DNA of 64,000 nucleotides from Streptomyces sp. JB150 (GTDB lineage Bacteria > Actinomycetota > Actinomycetes > Streptomycetales > Streptomycetaceae), in NCBI RefSeq assembly GCF_011193355.1, contig NZ_CP049780.1, positions 5,251,803-5,315,802 on the forward strand. Reading direction: 5' to 3'. The notes beneath the pieces are model-generated. The model did not search any database. It had not been told where the DNA came from and worked only from the letters and a program-made list of their open reading frames with translations. Shown piece by piece: positions 52,832 through 62,560 of this stretch (its first letter is position 1; every line of letters starts with the position of its first letter). The translations under genes and the position numbers were made by a program.

Positions 52832-53098
52832 ATGCATCTCACCGCACCGGCAACCCGTCGCACCGGCATCCGCGACACCGACGGCATGGCCGTCGCGTCC
52901 TTCGTCCTCGGACTGCTCGGACTGCTCGTCTTCAACATCTTCCTGGGGCCCGTCGCCATCACCTTGGCGGGGATCGCCCTGTGGCGCGGCACGCGGCGCC
53001 GCGGCCGCGCCCTGCTCGGCCTCGGGCTGGGCGTCGCCGACCTGGTGGTGCTGCTCGCCTTCGTGCAGGCCGACAACACCGTCTCGTGGAGCTTCTGA
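52832..53098 (+). CDS. DUF4190 domain membrane protein (88 residues)
   Basis: A small protein starting [38 protein letters not shown] followed by [20 protein letters not shown] and [19 protein letters not shown] is the DUF4190 pattern, a two- or three-helix membrane domain common in actinobacteria with unknown function. GGAG lies 10 nt upstream of the ATG. It may be transcribed with the 55-residue protein under TetR control, the 20-bp repeats lying between. Confidence 0.8.
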   Translation: MHLTAPATRRTGIRDTDGMAVASFVLGLLGLLVFNIFLGPVAITLAGIALWRGTRRRGRALLGLGLGVADLVVLLAFVQADNTVSWSF

Positions 53099-53179
53099 GC
53101 GAGCCGCCGAGGGGACTGCCGGGCGGGCTCGCGGGCCCGCCCGCCGACCGGGCGCCGAGGGGCGCGGGGGAGCGCGCCG

Positions 53180-53185
53180 TAGAAT
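53180..53185 (+). promoter_or_regulatory. -10 element of the cysteine desulfurase gene
   Basis: TAGAAT at 53180-53185, 10 bases before the ATG. With a start site about 7 nt on, the leader would be only about 4 nt, so an almost leaderless transcript is expected. No good -35 box is seen. Confidence 0.45.
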
Positions 53186-53195
53186 CGGGCTCACC

Positions 53196-54359
53196 ATGGC
53201 ATACCTCGACCACGCCGCGACCACCCCGATGCTCCCGGAGGCGGCAGAGGCACTGACCGCCCATCTGGGCGTCACGGGCAACGCCTCCTCCCTGCACGCG
53301 TCCGGCAGACGGGCCCGCCGCACCGTCGAGGAAGCCCGCGAGACCCTCGCCGAGGCCCTGGGCGCCCGCCCCAGCGAGGTGGTCTTCACCTCCGGCGGCA
53401 CCGAGGCGGACAACCTCGCCGTCAAGGGCCTGTACTGGTCCCGGCGCGCCGCCGACGACCGCCGCACCCGCGTCCTCGCCAGCCCGGTCGAGCACCACGC
53501 GGTCCTCGACGCGGTCCACTGGCTCGGCGAACACGAGGGCGCCGTGGTCGAGTACCTGCCCGTCGACGCCTACGGCCGGGTCCACCCCGACGCGCTGCGC
53601 GAGGCCATCGCCCGCGACCCGGACGACGTCGCCCTCGCCACCGTGATGTGGGCCAACAACGAGATCGGCACCGTCCTGCCGGTGCGCGAACTCGCCGCCG
53701 TCGCGGCCGAGTTCGGCGTCCCGCTGCACGCCGACGCGGTCCAGGCGGTCGGCCAGCTCCCGGTCGACTTCGGCACCTCGGGCCTCGCCGCGATGACCGT
53801 GTCCGGCCACAAGATCGGCGGCCCGTACGGCATCGGCGCGCTGCTGCTGGGCCGCGAGCACAGTCCCGTACCGGTGCTGCACGGCGGCGGCCAGGAACGG
53901 CACGTGCGCTCCGGCACCCTCGACGTCCCCGCCATCGCCTCCTTCGCCGTCGCCGCCCGGCACGCCGCCGAGCACCGCGAGCGCTTCGCCCGCGAGATCG
54001 GCGCCCTGCGCGACGACCTGGTCACGGCGGTCCGTGCGGCGGTCCCGGACGCGATCCTCGGCGGCGACCCGGTCGACCGGCTCCCGGCCAACGCCCACTT
54101 CACCTTCCCCGGCTGCGAGGGCGACTCCCTGCTGCTGCTCCTCGACGCGCAGGGCATCGAGTGCTCCACCGGATCCGCCTGCACCGCCGGCGTCGCCCAG
54201 CCCAGCCATGTCCTGCTCGCCACCGGCACCGACCCGGACCTGGCCCGCGGCACCCTGCGCTTCTCGCTCGGCCACACGTCCACCGCGGCCGACGTGGAGG
54301 CGGTCGCCAAGGCGATCGGGCCGGCGGTGGAGCGGGCGCGCGCGGCGGGGCTGACGTAG
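53196..54359 (+). CDS. cysteine desulfurase (IscS/NifS family)
   Basis: Removes sulfur from cysteine as enzyme-bound persulfide, using PLP, for Fe-S clusters, tRNA thiolation and thiamine. 387 residues, start ATG ([20 protein letters not shown]). Motifs: [77 protein letters not shown] with the PLP Lys, and the sulfur-carrying Cys in [12 protein letters not shown]. All key residues are present. Next sulfur-using gene is mnmA, 1 kb downstream. A TPP riboswitch reads toward this gene from the opposite strand, which is unusual, because thiamine synthesis needs sulfur from such enzymes (see findings). Confidence 0.95.
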   Translation: MAYLDHAATTPMLPEAAEALTAHLGVTGNASSLHASGRRARRTVEEARETLAEALGARPSEVVFTSGGTEADNLAVKGLYWSRRAADDRRTRVLASPVEHHAVLDAVHWLGEHEGAVVEYLPVDAYGRVHPDALREAIARDPDDVALATVMWANNEIGTVLPVRELAAVAAEFGVPLHADAVQAVGQLPVDFGTSGLAAMTVSGHKIGGPYGIGALLLGREHSPVPVLHGGGQERHVRSGTLDVPAIASFAVAARHAAEHRERFAREIGALRDDLVTAVRAAVPDAILGGDPVDRLPANAHFTFPGCEGDSLLLLLDAQGIECSTGSACTAGVAQPSHVLLATGTDPDLARGTLRFSLGHTSTAADVEAVAKAIGPAVERARAAGLT

Positions 54360-54397
54360 CGCGCCGGGGTTCTCGGGGCACGAAAAAGGACCTACGA

Positions 54398-54483
54398 GAC
54401 GGGTTCCCTTCGCCGGTATTGCCCGGATCAGGTGGCTGGGGGTCGCCTTCCGGTCTTGCGACCTTCCGGCCTCTCAGCCCGTC
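54398..54483 (-). promoter_or_regulatory. TPP (thiamine pyrophosphate) riboswitch, orphan, facing the cysteine desulfurase gene end
   Basis: Read leftward from 54483: GACGGGCTGAGAGG (P1 and the conserved CTGAGA), then a variable P3 hairpin, then ACCTGATCCGGGCAATACC and GGCGAAGGGAA, then CCCGTC closing P1 at 54398. This is the THI-box pattern almost letter for letter. The strand is minus, whereas the gene to the left (cysteine desulfurase) is plus, so no sense gene follows. 11 bases beyond P1 is a run of five U (54383-54387) that could end a short RNA, though no stem right before it was found. Confidence 0.9.
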
Positions 54484-54575
54484 CGTCGACGTCGGCCATG
54501 GCGGAGGCGTCAGCGTCTCGCCACAGTCGGCGACTCCGGTCCGGACTCCCTCACTCGTCCCGTAGGCCTGCTCCC

Positions 54576-54603
54576 AGGATAGGACGCCCAGGCTGGGATG
54601 TAA
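54576..54603 (-). promoter_or_regulatory. possible promoter of the TPP riboswitch RNA
   Basis: Leftward reading gives TTACAT (54603-54598), a 16-nt gap and TATCCT (54581-54576). A start site near 54569 would lead straight into the riboswitch 86 nt later. It lies beyond the amidase stop (54628), so the riboswitch RNA need not be the tail of the amidase message. Confidence 0.4.
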
Positions 54604-54627
54604 CCGGTCGAATGCCGCTTTTTTCGG

Positions 54628-55305
54628 CTAGGCCGGTCCGGGTGACGCCGCCGCGGACACCGCCTGCCGCACCAGCCTCAGATACCGCTCCCAGTCCCAG
54701 TGCGGCCCCGGATCGGTGTGGTCCGTGCCCGGCACCTCCACGTGCCCGATGATGTGCTCCCGGTCCACCGGGATGCCGTACCGCCGGCAGATTCCCGCCG
54801 TCAGCCGGGCCGACGCGGCGTACATCGCGTCCGTGAGGTCCTGCGGGCGGTCGACGAAGCCCGCGTGCTCGATGCCGATGCTGCGCTCGTTGTACTCCCG
54901 GTTGCCCGCGTGGTACGCCACGTCCAGCTCGCGGATCATCTGCGCGATCCGGCCGTCCTGCCCCACGATGTAGTGCGACGCCGCGCCGTGACCGGGGTCC
55001 TGGAAGACCTTCACCGCGCTGTCGAAGCTGCCCTGCGTGACATGGACGATCACCATGTCTATCGCGTAGTCGTCGGGCCGGTCCGCCCACCGGAAGTTGG
55101 CCGAGGAGGCCGCCACCCACCGTGCGCCCCGGTAGTCGACCGCGCCCTCCTCGCGGGGCTTGCGCACGCCCGGCACCTGCCACCACAGCCGCGACAGCTC
55201 GTCGCGCGCCAGCACCGCCCCGGTGCCGAGCACGGCCGCCGCGCCGCCCACGATCAGCGAGCGGCGCCCGATCCGCCGGCGTGAGCCGTCCCTCGTCTGC
55301 TCCAT
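54628..55305 (-). CDS. Tat-exported N-acetylmuramoyl-L-alanine amidase (Amidase_2/PGRP fold)
   Basis: A secreted or periplasm-like cell-wall hydrolase of 225 residues starting [20 protein letters not shown]; twin Arg before a hydrophobic core ([17 protein letters not shown]) suggests Tat export. The amidase fold starts [20 protein letters not shown] (first zinc His), followed by [58 protein letters not shown] and the last zinc ligand in [12 protein letters not shown]. The length fits a single domain. The start has a poor ribosome-binding site; a GTG 12 bp upstream (VLADMEQ) is an alternative. It is divergent from mnmA. Confidence 0.88.
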   Translation of the reverse strand: MEQTRDGSRRRIGRRSLIVGGAAAVLGTGAVLARDELSRLWWQVPGVRKPREEGAVDYRGARWVAASSANFRWADRPDDYAIDMVIVHVTQGSFDSAVKVFQDPGHGAASHYIVGQDGRIAQMIRELDVAYHAGNREYNERSIGIEHAGFVDRPQDLTDAMYAASARLTAGICRRYGIPVDREHIIGHVEVPGTDHTDPGPHWDWERYLRLVRQAVSAAASPGPA

Positions 55306-55365
55306 GTCAGCCAGAACGGATACTCGCGGGCCGCGGTTCCCGCGCCCCCGTACCCTGGAGGGGTT

Positions 55366-56502
55366 ATGACTGACACCCCGCAGCGCTCCCGCCCGCTCCG
55401 CGTCCTCGCCGCCATGTCCGGCGGTGTCGACTCCGCCGTCGCCGCCGCCCGCGCGGCCGAGGCCGGCCACGACGTGACCGGCGTCCACCTGGCGCTCTCC
55501 GCGAACCCCCAGTCGTTCCGTACCGGCGCGCGGGGCTGTTGCACCATCGAGGACTCCCGGGACGCCCGCCGCGCGGCGGACGTCATCGGCATCCCGTTCT
55601 ACGTCTGGGACCTCGCCGACCGCTTCCGCGAGGACGTCGTCGAGGACTTCGTCGCCGAGTACGAGGCCGGCCGCACCCCGAATCCGTGCCTGCGCTGCAA
55701 CGAGAAGATCAAGTTCGCCGCGCTCCTCGACAAGGCGCTCGCCCTCGGTTTCGACGCGGTCTGCACCGGCCACTACGCCAAGGTGATCGTCCGCGAGGAC
55801 GGCACCCGCGAGCTGCACCGCGCCTCCGACATGGCCAAGGACCAGTCGTACGTCCTCGGCGTCCTCGACGACAGGCAGCTCGCCCACGCGATGTTCCCGC
55901 TCGGCGACACGGTCACCACGAAGGAGGAGATCCGCGCGGAGGCCGAGCGGCGCGGGCTGGCGGTCGCCAAGAAGCCCGACTCGCACGACATCTGCTTCAT
56001 CGCCGACGGCGACACCCAGGGCTTCCTGGCGAAGCGCCTGGGCAGGTCCGAGGGCGACATCGTCGACGAGGCCGGCAACAAGCTCGGCACCCACGAGGGC
56101 GCCTACGGCTTCACCATCGGCCAGCGCAAGGGCCTGCGGATCGGCACGCCCGCCCCCGACGGCAAGCCGCGCTACGTCCTCGACATCTCGCCCGTGAACA
56201 ACACCGTCACGGTCGGCCCCGCGGAGGCCCTGGACGTCACCGCCCTCACCGCGATCAAGCCCCGCTGGTGCGGCGCCGCCCCCGCCGGCCCCGGCACCTA
56301 CACCGCCCAGCTGCGCGCCCACGGCGGCGAGACGCCGGTCACCGCGGAGCTCGTCGACGGCGAACTGCGCGTCGAGTTCACCGAGCCGGTCCGCGGCGTC
56401 GCCCCCGGCCAGGCGATCGTCCTGTACGACGGCACCCGCGTGGTGGGCTCGGCGACCATCGCGTCGACGGTACGGGCGACGACGGCGGCCGGAGCGGCCT
56501 GA
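55366..56502 (+). CDS. mnmA: tRNA 2-thiouridylase
   Basis: Adds sulfur to U34 of tRNAs for Lys, Glu and Gln. 378 residues, ATG start just after GGAGGGG, with TACCCT 9 nt upstream so that the leader is a few bases. Motifs: [20 protein letters not shown] (PP-loop), [16 protein letters not shown] with the first catalytic Cys, [25 protein letters not shown], and [18 protein letters not shown] with the second Cys. The sulfur donor is a cysteine desulfurase, very likely the one encoded 1 kb upstream. It is separated from that gene by the antisense amidase and the TPP riboswitch. All expected residues are present. Confidence 0.96.
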   Translation: MTDTPQRSRPLRVLAAMSGGVDSAVAAARAAEAGHDVTGVHLALSANPQSFRTGARGCCTIEDSRDARRAADVIGIPFYVWDLADRFREDVVEDFVAEYEAGRTPNPCLRCNEKIKFAALLDKALALGFDAVCTGHYAKVIVREDGTRELHRASDMAKDQSYVLGVLDDRQLAHAMFPLGDTVTTKEEIRAEAERRGLAVAKKPDSHDICFIADGDTQGFLAKRLGRSEGDIVDEAGNKLGTHEGAYGFTIGQRKGLRIGTPAPDGKPRYVLDISPVNNTVTVGPAEALDVTALTAIKPRWCGAAPAGPGTYTAQLRAHGGETPVTAELVDGELRVEFTEPVRGVAPGQAIVLYDGTRVVGSATIASTVRATTAAGAA

Positions 56503-56544
56503 GCCGGCCCGCACGGCACGAATGGCACACGCGCGGACGCGTCC

Positions 56545-56570
56545 CGCCCGGCGCGCTCGGGTGCCGGGCG
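56545..56570. terminator. hairpin between mnmA and the convergent hydrolase
   Basis: CGCCCGGC (56545-56552) pairs with GCCGGGCG (56563-56570), loop of 10. Located between two convergent stops, it can serve both directions. Confidence 0.6.
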
Positions 56571-56589
56571 TCCTCCGCGCGGTGCCTGG

Positions 56590-57393
56590 TCACCCCGCCG
56601 AGAAGAACTCCGCCAGCACCGGCCCCAGCACCTGCGGGTCCACCATGTGCGTCTGGCCCTCCAGCGTGCGGTGGATGCCCCGGGGCGCCGCCTCCGCGAC
56701 CGCGCGCACCGCCTCGCGGGCCCAGGCGGGGCTCTCCGCGCCCGCCACGGCGAGGACGGGCACCGACAGGGCGGCGAGCCGTTCCCGGGGGAGGAGTCCG
56801 TCGCCCATCACGGCGTCGTCGTAGGCGAGGCTGGGGGCGATCGCCTCCATCTCGGCCCACATGGGGGAGCGCCGCGCGCCCGCGATCATCTCCGGGGCCA
56901 TGCCCGTCAGGCGCAGGAACAGCTCGACGGCGTCCCCGCGCCGCCCCTCCGCCAGCGCGCGGGTCAGCCGCTCGGTGTAGCGGGCCCGGTCCCGCGCCCC
57001 GCCGGCGGCGAAGTCCACGTACGGCGGCTCGTACACCGCGACCCGCTCCACCGGCAGGCCGCTCGCCGCCGCCTCCAGGGCCAGCGCACCGCCCGACGAC
57101 ATGCCGTACAGCGACGCCTCGCCGCCCACCGTCTCGATCAGCGCCGCCAGGTCCTCGACCTCGCGGGCCACCGCGTACGGCGCCGTGTCGCCGCTGGCGC
57201 CGCGGCCCCGGCGGTCGTACACGACGACGTCGAAGCGCTCGCCGAGGACGGCGGCCAGCGGCGCCATCGTGTGCCCCGTCGACATGGCCCCGCTGATCAG
57301 GACGAGCGCGGGGCCCTCACCGGTGCGCTGGTACGCGAGGGGCGTGCCGTCGCGCGAGATGGTCTCCTTGTCCATGCCCATGGAGACTGCCAC
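56590..57393 (-). CDS. alpha/beta hydrolase
   Basis: A soluble 267-residue protein starting at GTG 57393 (MAVSMGMDKETISRDG) with GAGGTG upstream; an ATG four codons later is possible. The fold shows VLISGAMSTGHTMAPLAAVL (oxyanion region), VVVYDRRGRGASGDTAPYAV, and the nucleophile elbow LYGMSSGGALALEAA (G-x-S-x-G). Asp and His of the triad are expected in VLAVAGAESPAW and GQTHMVDPQV. Substrate unknown. It follows the DUF427 gene by 19 bp, so they probably form an operon. Confidence 0.87.
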   Translation of the reverse strand: MAVSMGMDKETISRDGTPLAYQRTGEGPALVLISGAMSTGHTMAPLAAVLGERFDVVVYDRRGRGASGDTAPYAVAREVEDLAALIETVGGEASLYGMSSGGALALEAAASGLPVERVAVYEPPYVDFAAGGARDRARYTERLTRALAEGRRGDAVELFLRLTGMAPEMIAGARRSPMWAEMEAIAPSLAYDDAVMGDGLLPRERLAALSVPVLAVAGAESPAWAREAVRAVAEAAPRGIHRTLEGQTHMVDPQVLGPVLAEFFSAG

Positions 57394-57412
57394 GGCGCGC
57401 GCACCTCATCGG

Positions 57413-57736
57413 TCACAACACTTCGACGTCGTAGAAACACAAGTGCCCCTTGATCGCGGCGACGTCCGGCCTGGGGTCCGGGTAGGACCAGACGAGGTCC
57501 GGCGCGTCCGGCAGCGACCAGTACGACGCGGTGCCCTTGAAGGGGCAGTGGGTGTGCGTGTCGGACGGGGTCAGCAGGTCGAGCCGGACGTCCTCGGCGG
57601 GGAGGTAGTAGCGCACCGGGCAGCCGGTCTCGCGCAGCACCAGGGGCCGCTCGCTCTCGGCCAGCACCTGCCCGCCGTGCACCACGCGCACGTGCTGGGT
57701 GCCCCGCTCGACGGTGATCGTGTGTCCATGGGCCAT
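57413..57736 (-). CDS. DUF427 domain protein
   Basis: A small soluble protein of 107 residues, ATG at 57736 (MAHGHTITVERGTQHVRVVH). RYYLPAEDVRLDLLTPSDTH, then THCPFKGTASYWSLPDAPDL and VWSYPDPRPD are the DUF427 marks; the CPFKG pattern with the preceding His may bind a ligand. Function unknown. It precedes the hydrolase in the same direction and diverges from the LOG gene, its ATG being 51 bp from that start. Confidence 0.85.
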   Translation of the reverse strand: MAHGHTITVERGTQHVRVVHGGQVLAESERPLVLRETGCPVRYYLPAEDVRLDLLTPSDTHTHCPFKGTASYWSLPDAPDLVWSYPDPRPDVAAIKGHLCFYDVEVL

Positions 57737-57787
57737 ATCCGGACAGCGCCCGCGGGACGGCGGATGTTCCCGCGTACGGTGGGCGCC

Positions 57788-58327
57788 ATGAACATCTGCG
57801 TCTTCCTCTCCGCAGCCGACCTCGACGACCGCTACACGCGCCCCGCGCGGGAGTTCGCGAAGCTGCTCGGCAAGGGCGGGCACACGCTCGTCTGGGGCGG
57901 CTCCGACGTCGGCCTGATGAAAGTCGTCGCGGACGGCGTGCAGGAGGCGGGCGGCCGGCTCGTCGGGGTCTCCGTCGACTTCCTGGCCGCGAAGGCGCGT
58001 CCCGGCGCCGACGAGATGGTGATCGCGCGGGACCTCGCCGAGCGCAAGCGGCTGCTGCTGGAGAAGTCGGACGCCGTGGTGATCATGGTGGGCGGGACCG
58101 GCACGCTGGACGAGGCCACCGAGATTTTGGAGCTGAAGAAGCACGGCAGGACCGACAAGCCGGTCGTGCTGCTGAACACCGCGGGCTTCTACGACGGCCT
58201 GAAGGAGCAGTTCCGGCGGATGGAGGACGAGGGCTTCCTGCCCCGCCCGCTGACCGACCTGGTGTTCTTCGCCGAGGAGCCGGTCGGGGCGCTGGCGTAC
58301 CTGGAGGAGAGCCAGGGCGTGGCCTGA
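57788..58327 (+). CDS. LOG family protein (nucleoside monophosphate phosphoribohydrolase)
   Basis: A soluble 179-residue Rossmann-like protein. LOG proteins remove ribose phosphate from nucleotides, in plants and some bacteria yielding free cytokinins. MNICVFLSAADLDDRYTRPA is the N-terminus, then LVWGGSDVGLMKVVADGV, ADEMVIARDLAERKRLLLEK and the signature VGGTGTLDEATEIL, where the plain family motif is PGGxGTxxE; the Pro is replaced by Val here. TACGGT ends 7 nt before the ATG, so a leaderless message is likely. It is divergent from DUF427 and 18 bp from an SDR gene. Confidence 0.85.
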   Translation: MNICVFLSAADLDDRYTRPAREFAKLLGKGGHTLVWGGSDVGLMKVVADGVQEAGGRLVGVSVDFLAAKARPGADEMVIARDLAERKRLLLEKSDAVVIMVGGTGTLDEATEILELKKHGRTDKPVVLLNTAGFYDGLKEQFRRMEDEGFLPRPLTDLVFFAEEPVGALAYLEESQGVA

Positions 58328-58345
58328 CCGCGCGGTGATGCGAGC

Positions 58346-59044
58346 ATGGCGGGCATGGCTACACATGTGATCACCGGAGCGGGTTCCGGCATCGGCGCGG
58401 CCGTCGCCCGCCGTCTGCACGCGCGCGGGGACGAACTGGTCCTGCACGCGCGGGACGCCGCCCGTGCCAAGGAGCTGGCCGCCGAGTTCCCCGGCGCGCG
58501 CACCCTGGTCGGCGACCTCTCCGACCCCGACAGGCTGAGCTGGGCCTTCTCCCACCAGTCGCTCCCGGACCGGGTGGACTCGCTGCTGCACATCGCGGGC
58601 GTCGTCGACCTGGGCCGGGTCGGCGACCTGAGCGTGAAGTCCTGGCGCCACCAGCTCAACGTCAACCTCATCGCCCCGGCCGAGCTGACCCGCCACTTCC
58701 TGCCCCAGCTGCGGGCCGCGCGCGGCCACGTCCTCTTCGTCAACTCCGGCGCCGGCCTGAACGCCCACGCCGAGTGGTCCGCGTACGCCGCCTCCAAGCA
58801 CGGTCTGAAGGCCCTCGCGGACTCCCTGCGCCACGAGGAGCACGCGAACGGCGTGCGGGTCACCACCGTCTACCCGGGCCGCACCGCCAGCCCCATGCAG
58901 GCCAAGGTGCACCAGCAGGAGGGCAAGGAGTACGACCCGGCGCGCTGGATCGACCCGGAGTCGGTCGCCACGACCGTCCTGATGTGCCTCGACCTGCCGA
59001 GGGACGCCGAGGTCAACGACCTCACGGTGCGACCGGGGCGCTGA
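58346..59044 (+). CDS. short-chain dehydrogenase/reductase
   Basis: A 232-residue oxidoreductase. THVITGAGSGIGAAVARRLH is the cofactor motif; DSLLHIAGVVDLGRVGDL follows; the active site is LFVNSGAGLNAHAEWSAYAA and ASKHGLKALADSLRHEE with the Y-x-x-x-K as YAASK. Cofactor is probably NADP by the Arg residues (LHARDAARAKEL). Substrate unknown. ATG codons at 58346 and 58355 are both in frame; the first is weakly preceded. It is 18 bp after the LOG gene and 30 bp before the MetE-like gene, perhaps one operon. Confidence 0.88.
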   Translation: MAGMATHVITGAGSGIGAAVARRLHARGDELVLHARDAARAKELAAEFPGARTLVGDLSDPDRLSWAFSHQSLPDRVDSLLHIAGVVDLGRVGDLSVKSWRHQLNVNLIAPAELTRHFLPQLRAARGHVLFVNSGAGLNAHAEWSAYAASKHGLKALADSLRHEEHANGVRVTTVYPGRTASPMQAKVHQQEGKEYDPARWIDPESVATTVLMCLDLPRDAEVNDLTVRPGR

Positions 59045-59074
59045 CCGCGCCGGGCGGTTCCGTAGGCTGCTGCG

Positions 59075-60082
59075 GTGAGCGAAAACAGCCAGTTCAGCTT
59101 CGGTGCCGCCACCGGCGTCGGGTCCCTGCCCGGCGGCGACGCCCGGGAGGCCGCCAAAACCGTCACCGGGTCCTTCGAGGACTTTCCCTTCCTGGCCGAA
59201 CTGCCCGCCCGCGGCCCCGGCGCGGACATGATCGGCCGCACCGCCGGGATGCTCGTCGAGCTGTACGCGCGCGTGGAGCCCAGCGGCTGGCGGATCGGCG
59301 ACCGGCCGGGACGGGACACCCGGCGGGCCCGCTCCTGGCTCATCGAGGACCTGGACGCCCTGGAGGAGTTCACCCAGGGGTACGAGGGCCCGCTGAAGGT
59401 GCAGGCCGTCGGCCCCTGGACGCTCGCCGCCGCGCTGGAGCTGAGGAACGGCGAGGCCGCCCTCTCCGACCTCGGCGCCTGCCGTGACCTCGCCGCCTCG
59501 CTCGCCGAGGGCCTGCGCCTGCACCTGGCCGAGGTCCGCCGCCGCGTCCCCGGCGCCAGCCTCGTCCTCCAGCTCGACGAGCCGTCCCTCACCGCCGTCC
59601 TGCGCGGCCGGGTGAGGACCGCCAGCGGCTACCGCACCCACCGCGCCGTGGACCGCCAGCTCGTCGAGGCCACCCTGCGCGAGGTGACCGGCGTGCACGA
59701 CGGCGGCCCGGTCGTCGTCCACTCCTGCGCCCCGGACGTGCCGTTCGCCCTGCTGCGCCGGGCCGGCGCGGCGGCCGTCTCGTTCGACTTCTCGCTGCTC
59801 ACCGAGCGTGACGACGAGGCGATCGGCGAGGCGGTGGAGGGCGGCACCCGGCTCTTCGCCGGTGTCGTCCCGAGCACGGACGGCCGATTGTCAGACCCTG
59901 CCGGTAGCGTCATGGGTGTCAGGACGCTGTGGCGCAGACTGGGGCTGTCACCAGCGCTTCTCGCGGAGGCGGTCACGATCACGCCGACGTGCGGACTCGC
60001 CGGTGCTTCCCCTGAGTACGCGCGCCGGGCCCTCGCCCACTGCGTCCGGGCGGCGAGATCCCTCGCGGACAACCCTGAGTAA
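59075..60082 (+). CDS. MetE-like (cobalamin-independent methionine synthase) family protein
   Basis: A 335-residue protein, shorter than MetE (about 750), equal to its C-terminal barrel only. GVGSLPGGDAREAAKTV is the N-terminal strand, LVLQLDEPSLTAVLRGRV the Asp/Glu strand, GGPVVVHSCAPDVPFALL the H-x-C zinc ligands, and VTITPTCGLAGASPEYARRA the last zinc Cys. The GTG lies 7 nt after TAGGCT, so leaderless. Such short proteins may use methylcobalamin or other methyl donors in methionine formation (family knowledge, not shown). It is 15 bp from ligA. Confidence 0.82.
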   Translation: MSENSQFSFGAATGVGSLPGGDAREAAKTVTGSFEDFPFLAELPARGPGADMIGRTAGMLVELYARVEPSGWRIGDRPGRDTRRARSWLIEDLDALEEFTQGYEGPLKVQAVGPWTLAAALELRNGEAALSDLGACRDLAASLAEGLRLHLAEVRRRVPGASLVLQLDEPSLTAVLRGRVRTASGYRTHRAVDRQLVEATLREVTGVHDGGPVVVHSCAPDVPFALLRRAGAAAVSFDFSLLTERDDEAIGEAVEGGTRLFAGVVPSTDGRLSDPAGSVMGVRTLWRRLGLSPALLAEAVTITPTCGLAGASPEYARRALAHCVRAARSLADNPE

Positions 60083-62290
<2,208 letters not shown>

Positions 62291-62560
62291 CGGTTGAAGG
62301 CCACCCGATCGGCGCATATCAGATGCATACGGGCGGCCGGGGCGCATTCGGGCAACCGTCGACGACCGCTGCCCGTGGAAGGCTTCCGCGGCCTACTGTT
62401 GGGATGTGCGCCTGCCGTGCCCAGCTGCGGTCGGGGCATCCCCCGCTCTTGAGGGTCACCTCTCCGAGGGCGCGGGGACGGTTTCCGCAGCGGCGCCGCT
62501 GAAGGTTGTCGGGCATCGGGCCGCGTGGCGTGGGCACCGCCGGCTGTGAGAGGGACGGGA

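Noticed and set aside
53570-54310. A minus-strand frame downstream of the TPP riboswitch as its regulated gene
   Set aside because: It begins [17 protein letters not shown], is Ser/Arg-rich with no domain, lacks a ribosome-binding site and is the shadow of the cysteine desulfurase. I do not accept it as the riboswitch target without RNA evidence.
54360-54630. Cobalamin riboswitch or T-box in the spacer after the cysteine desulfurase
   Set aside because: Looked for because of the long structured spacer; the motifs match TPP (CTGAGA and ACCTGATCCGGG), not the B12 box or T-box.
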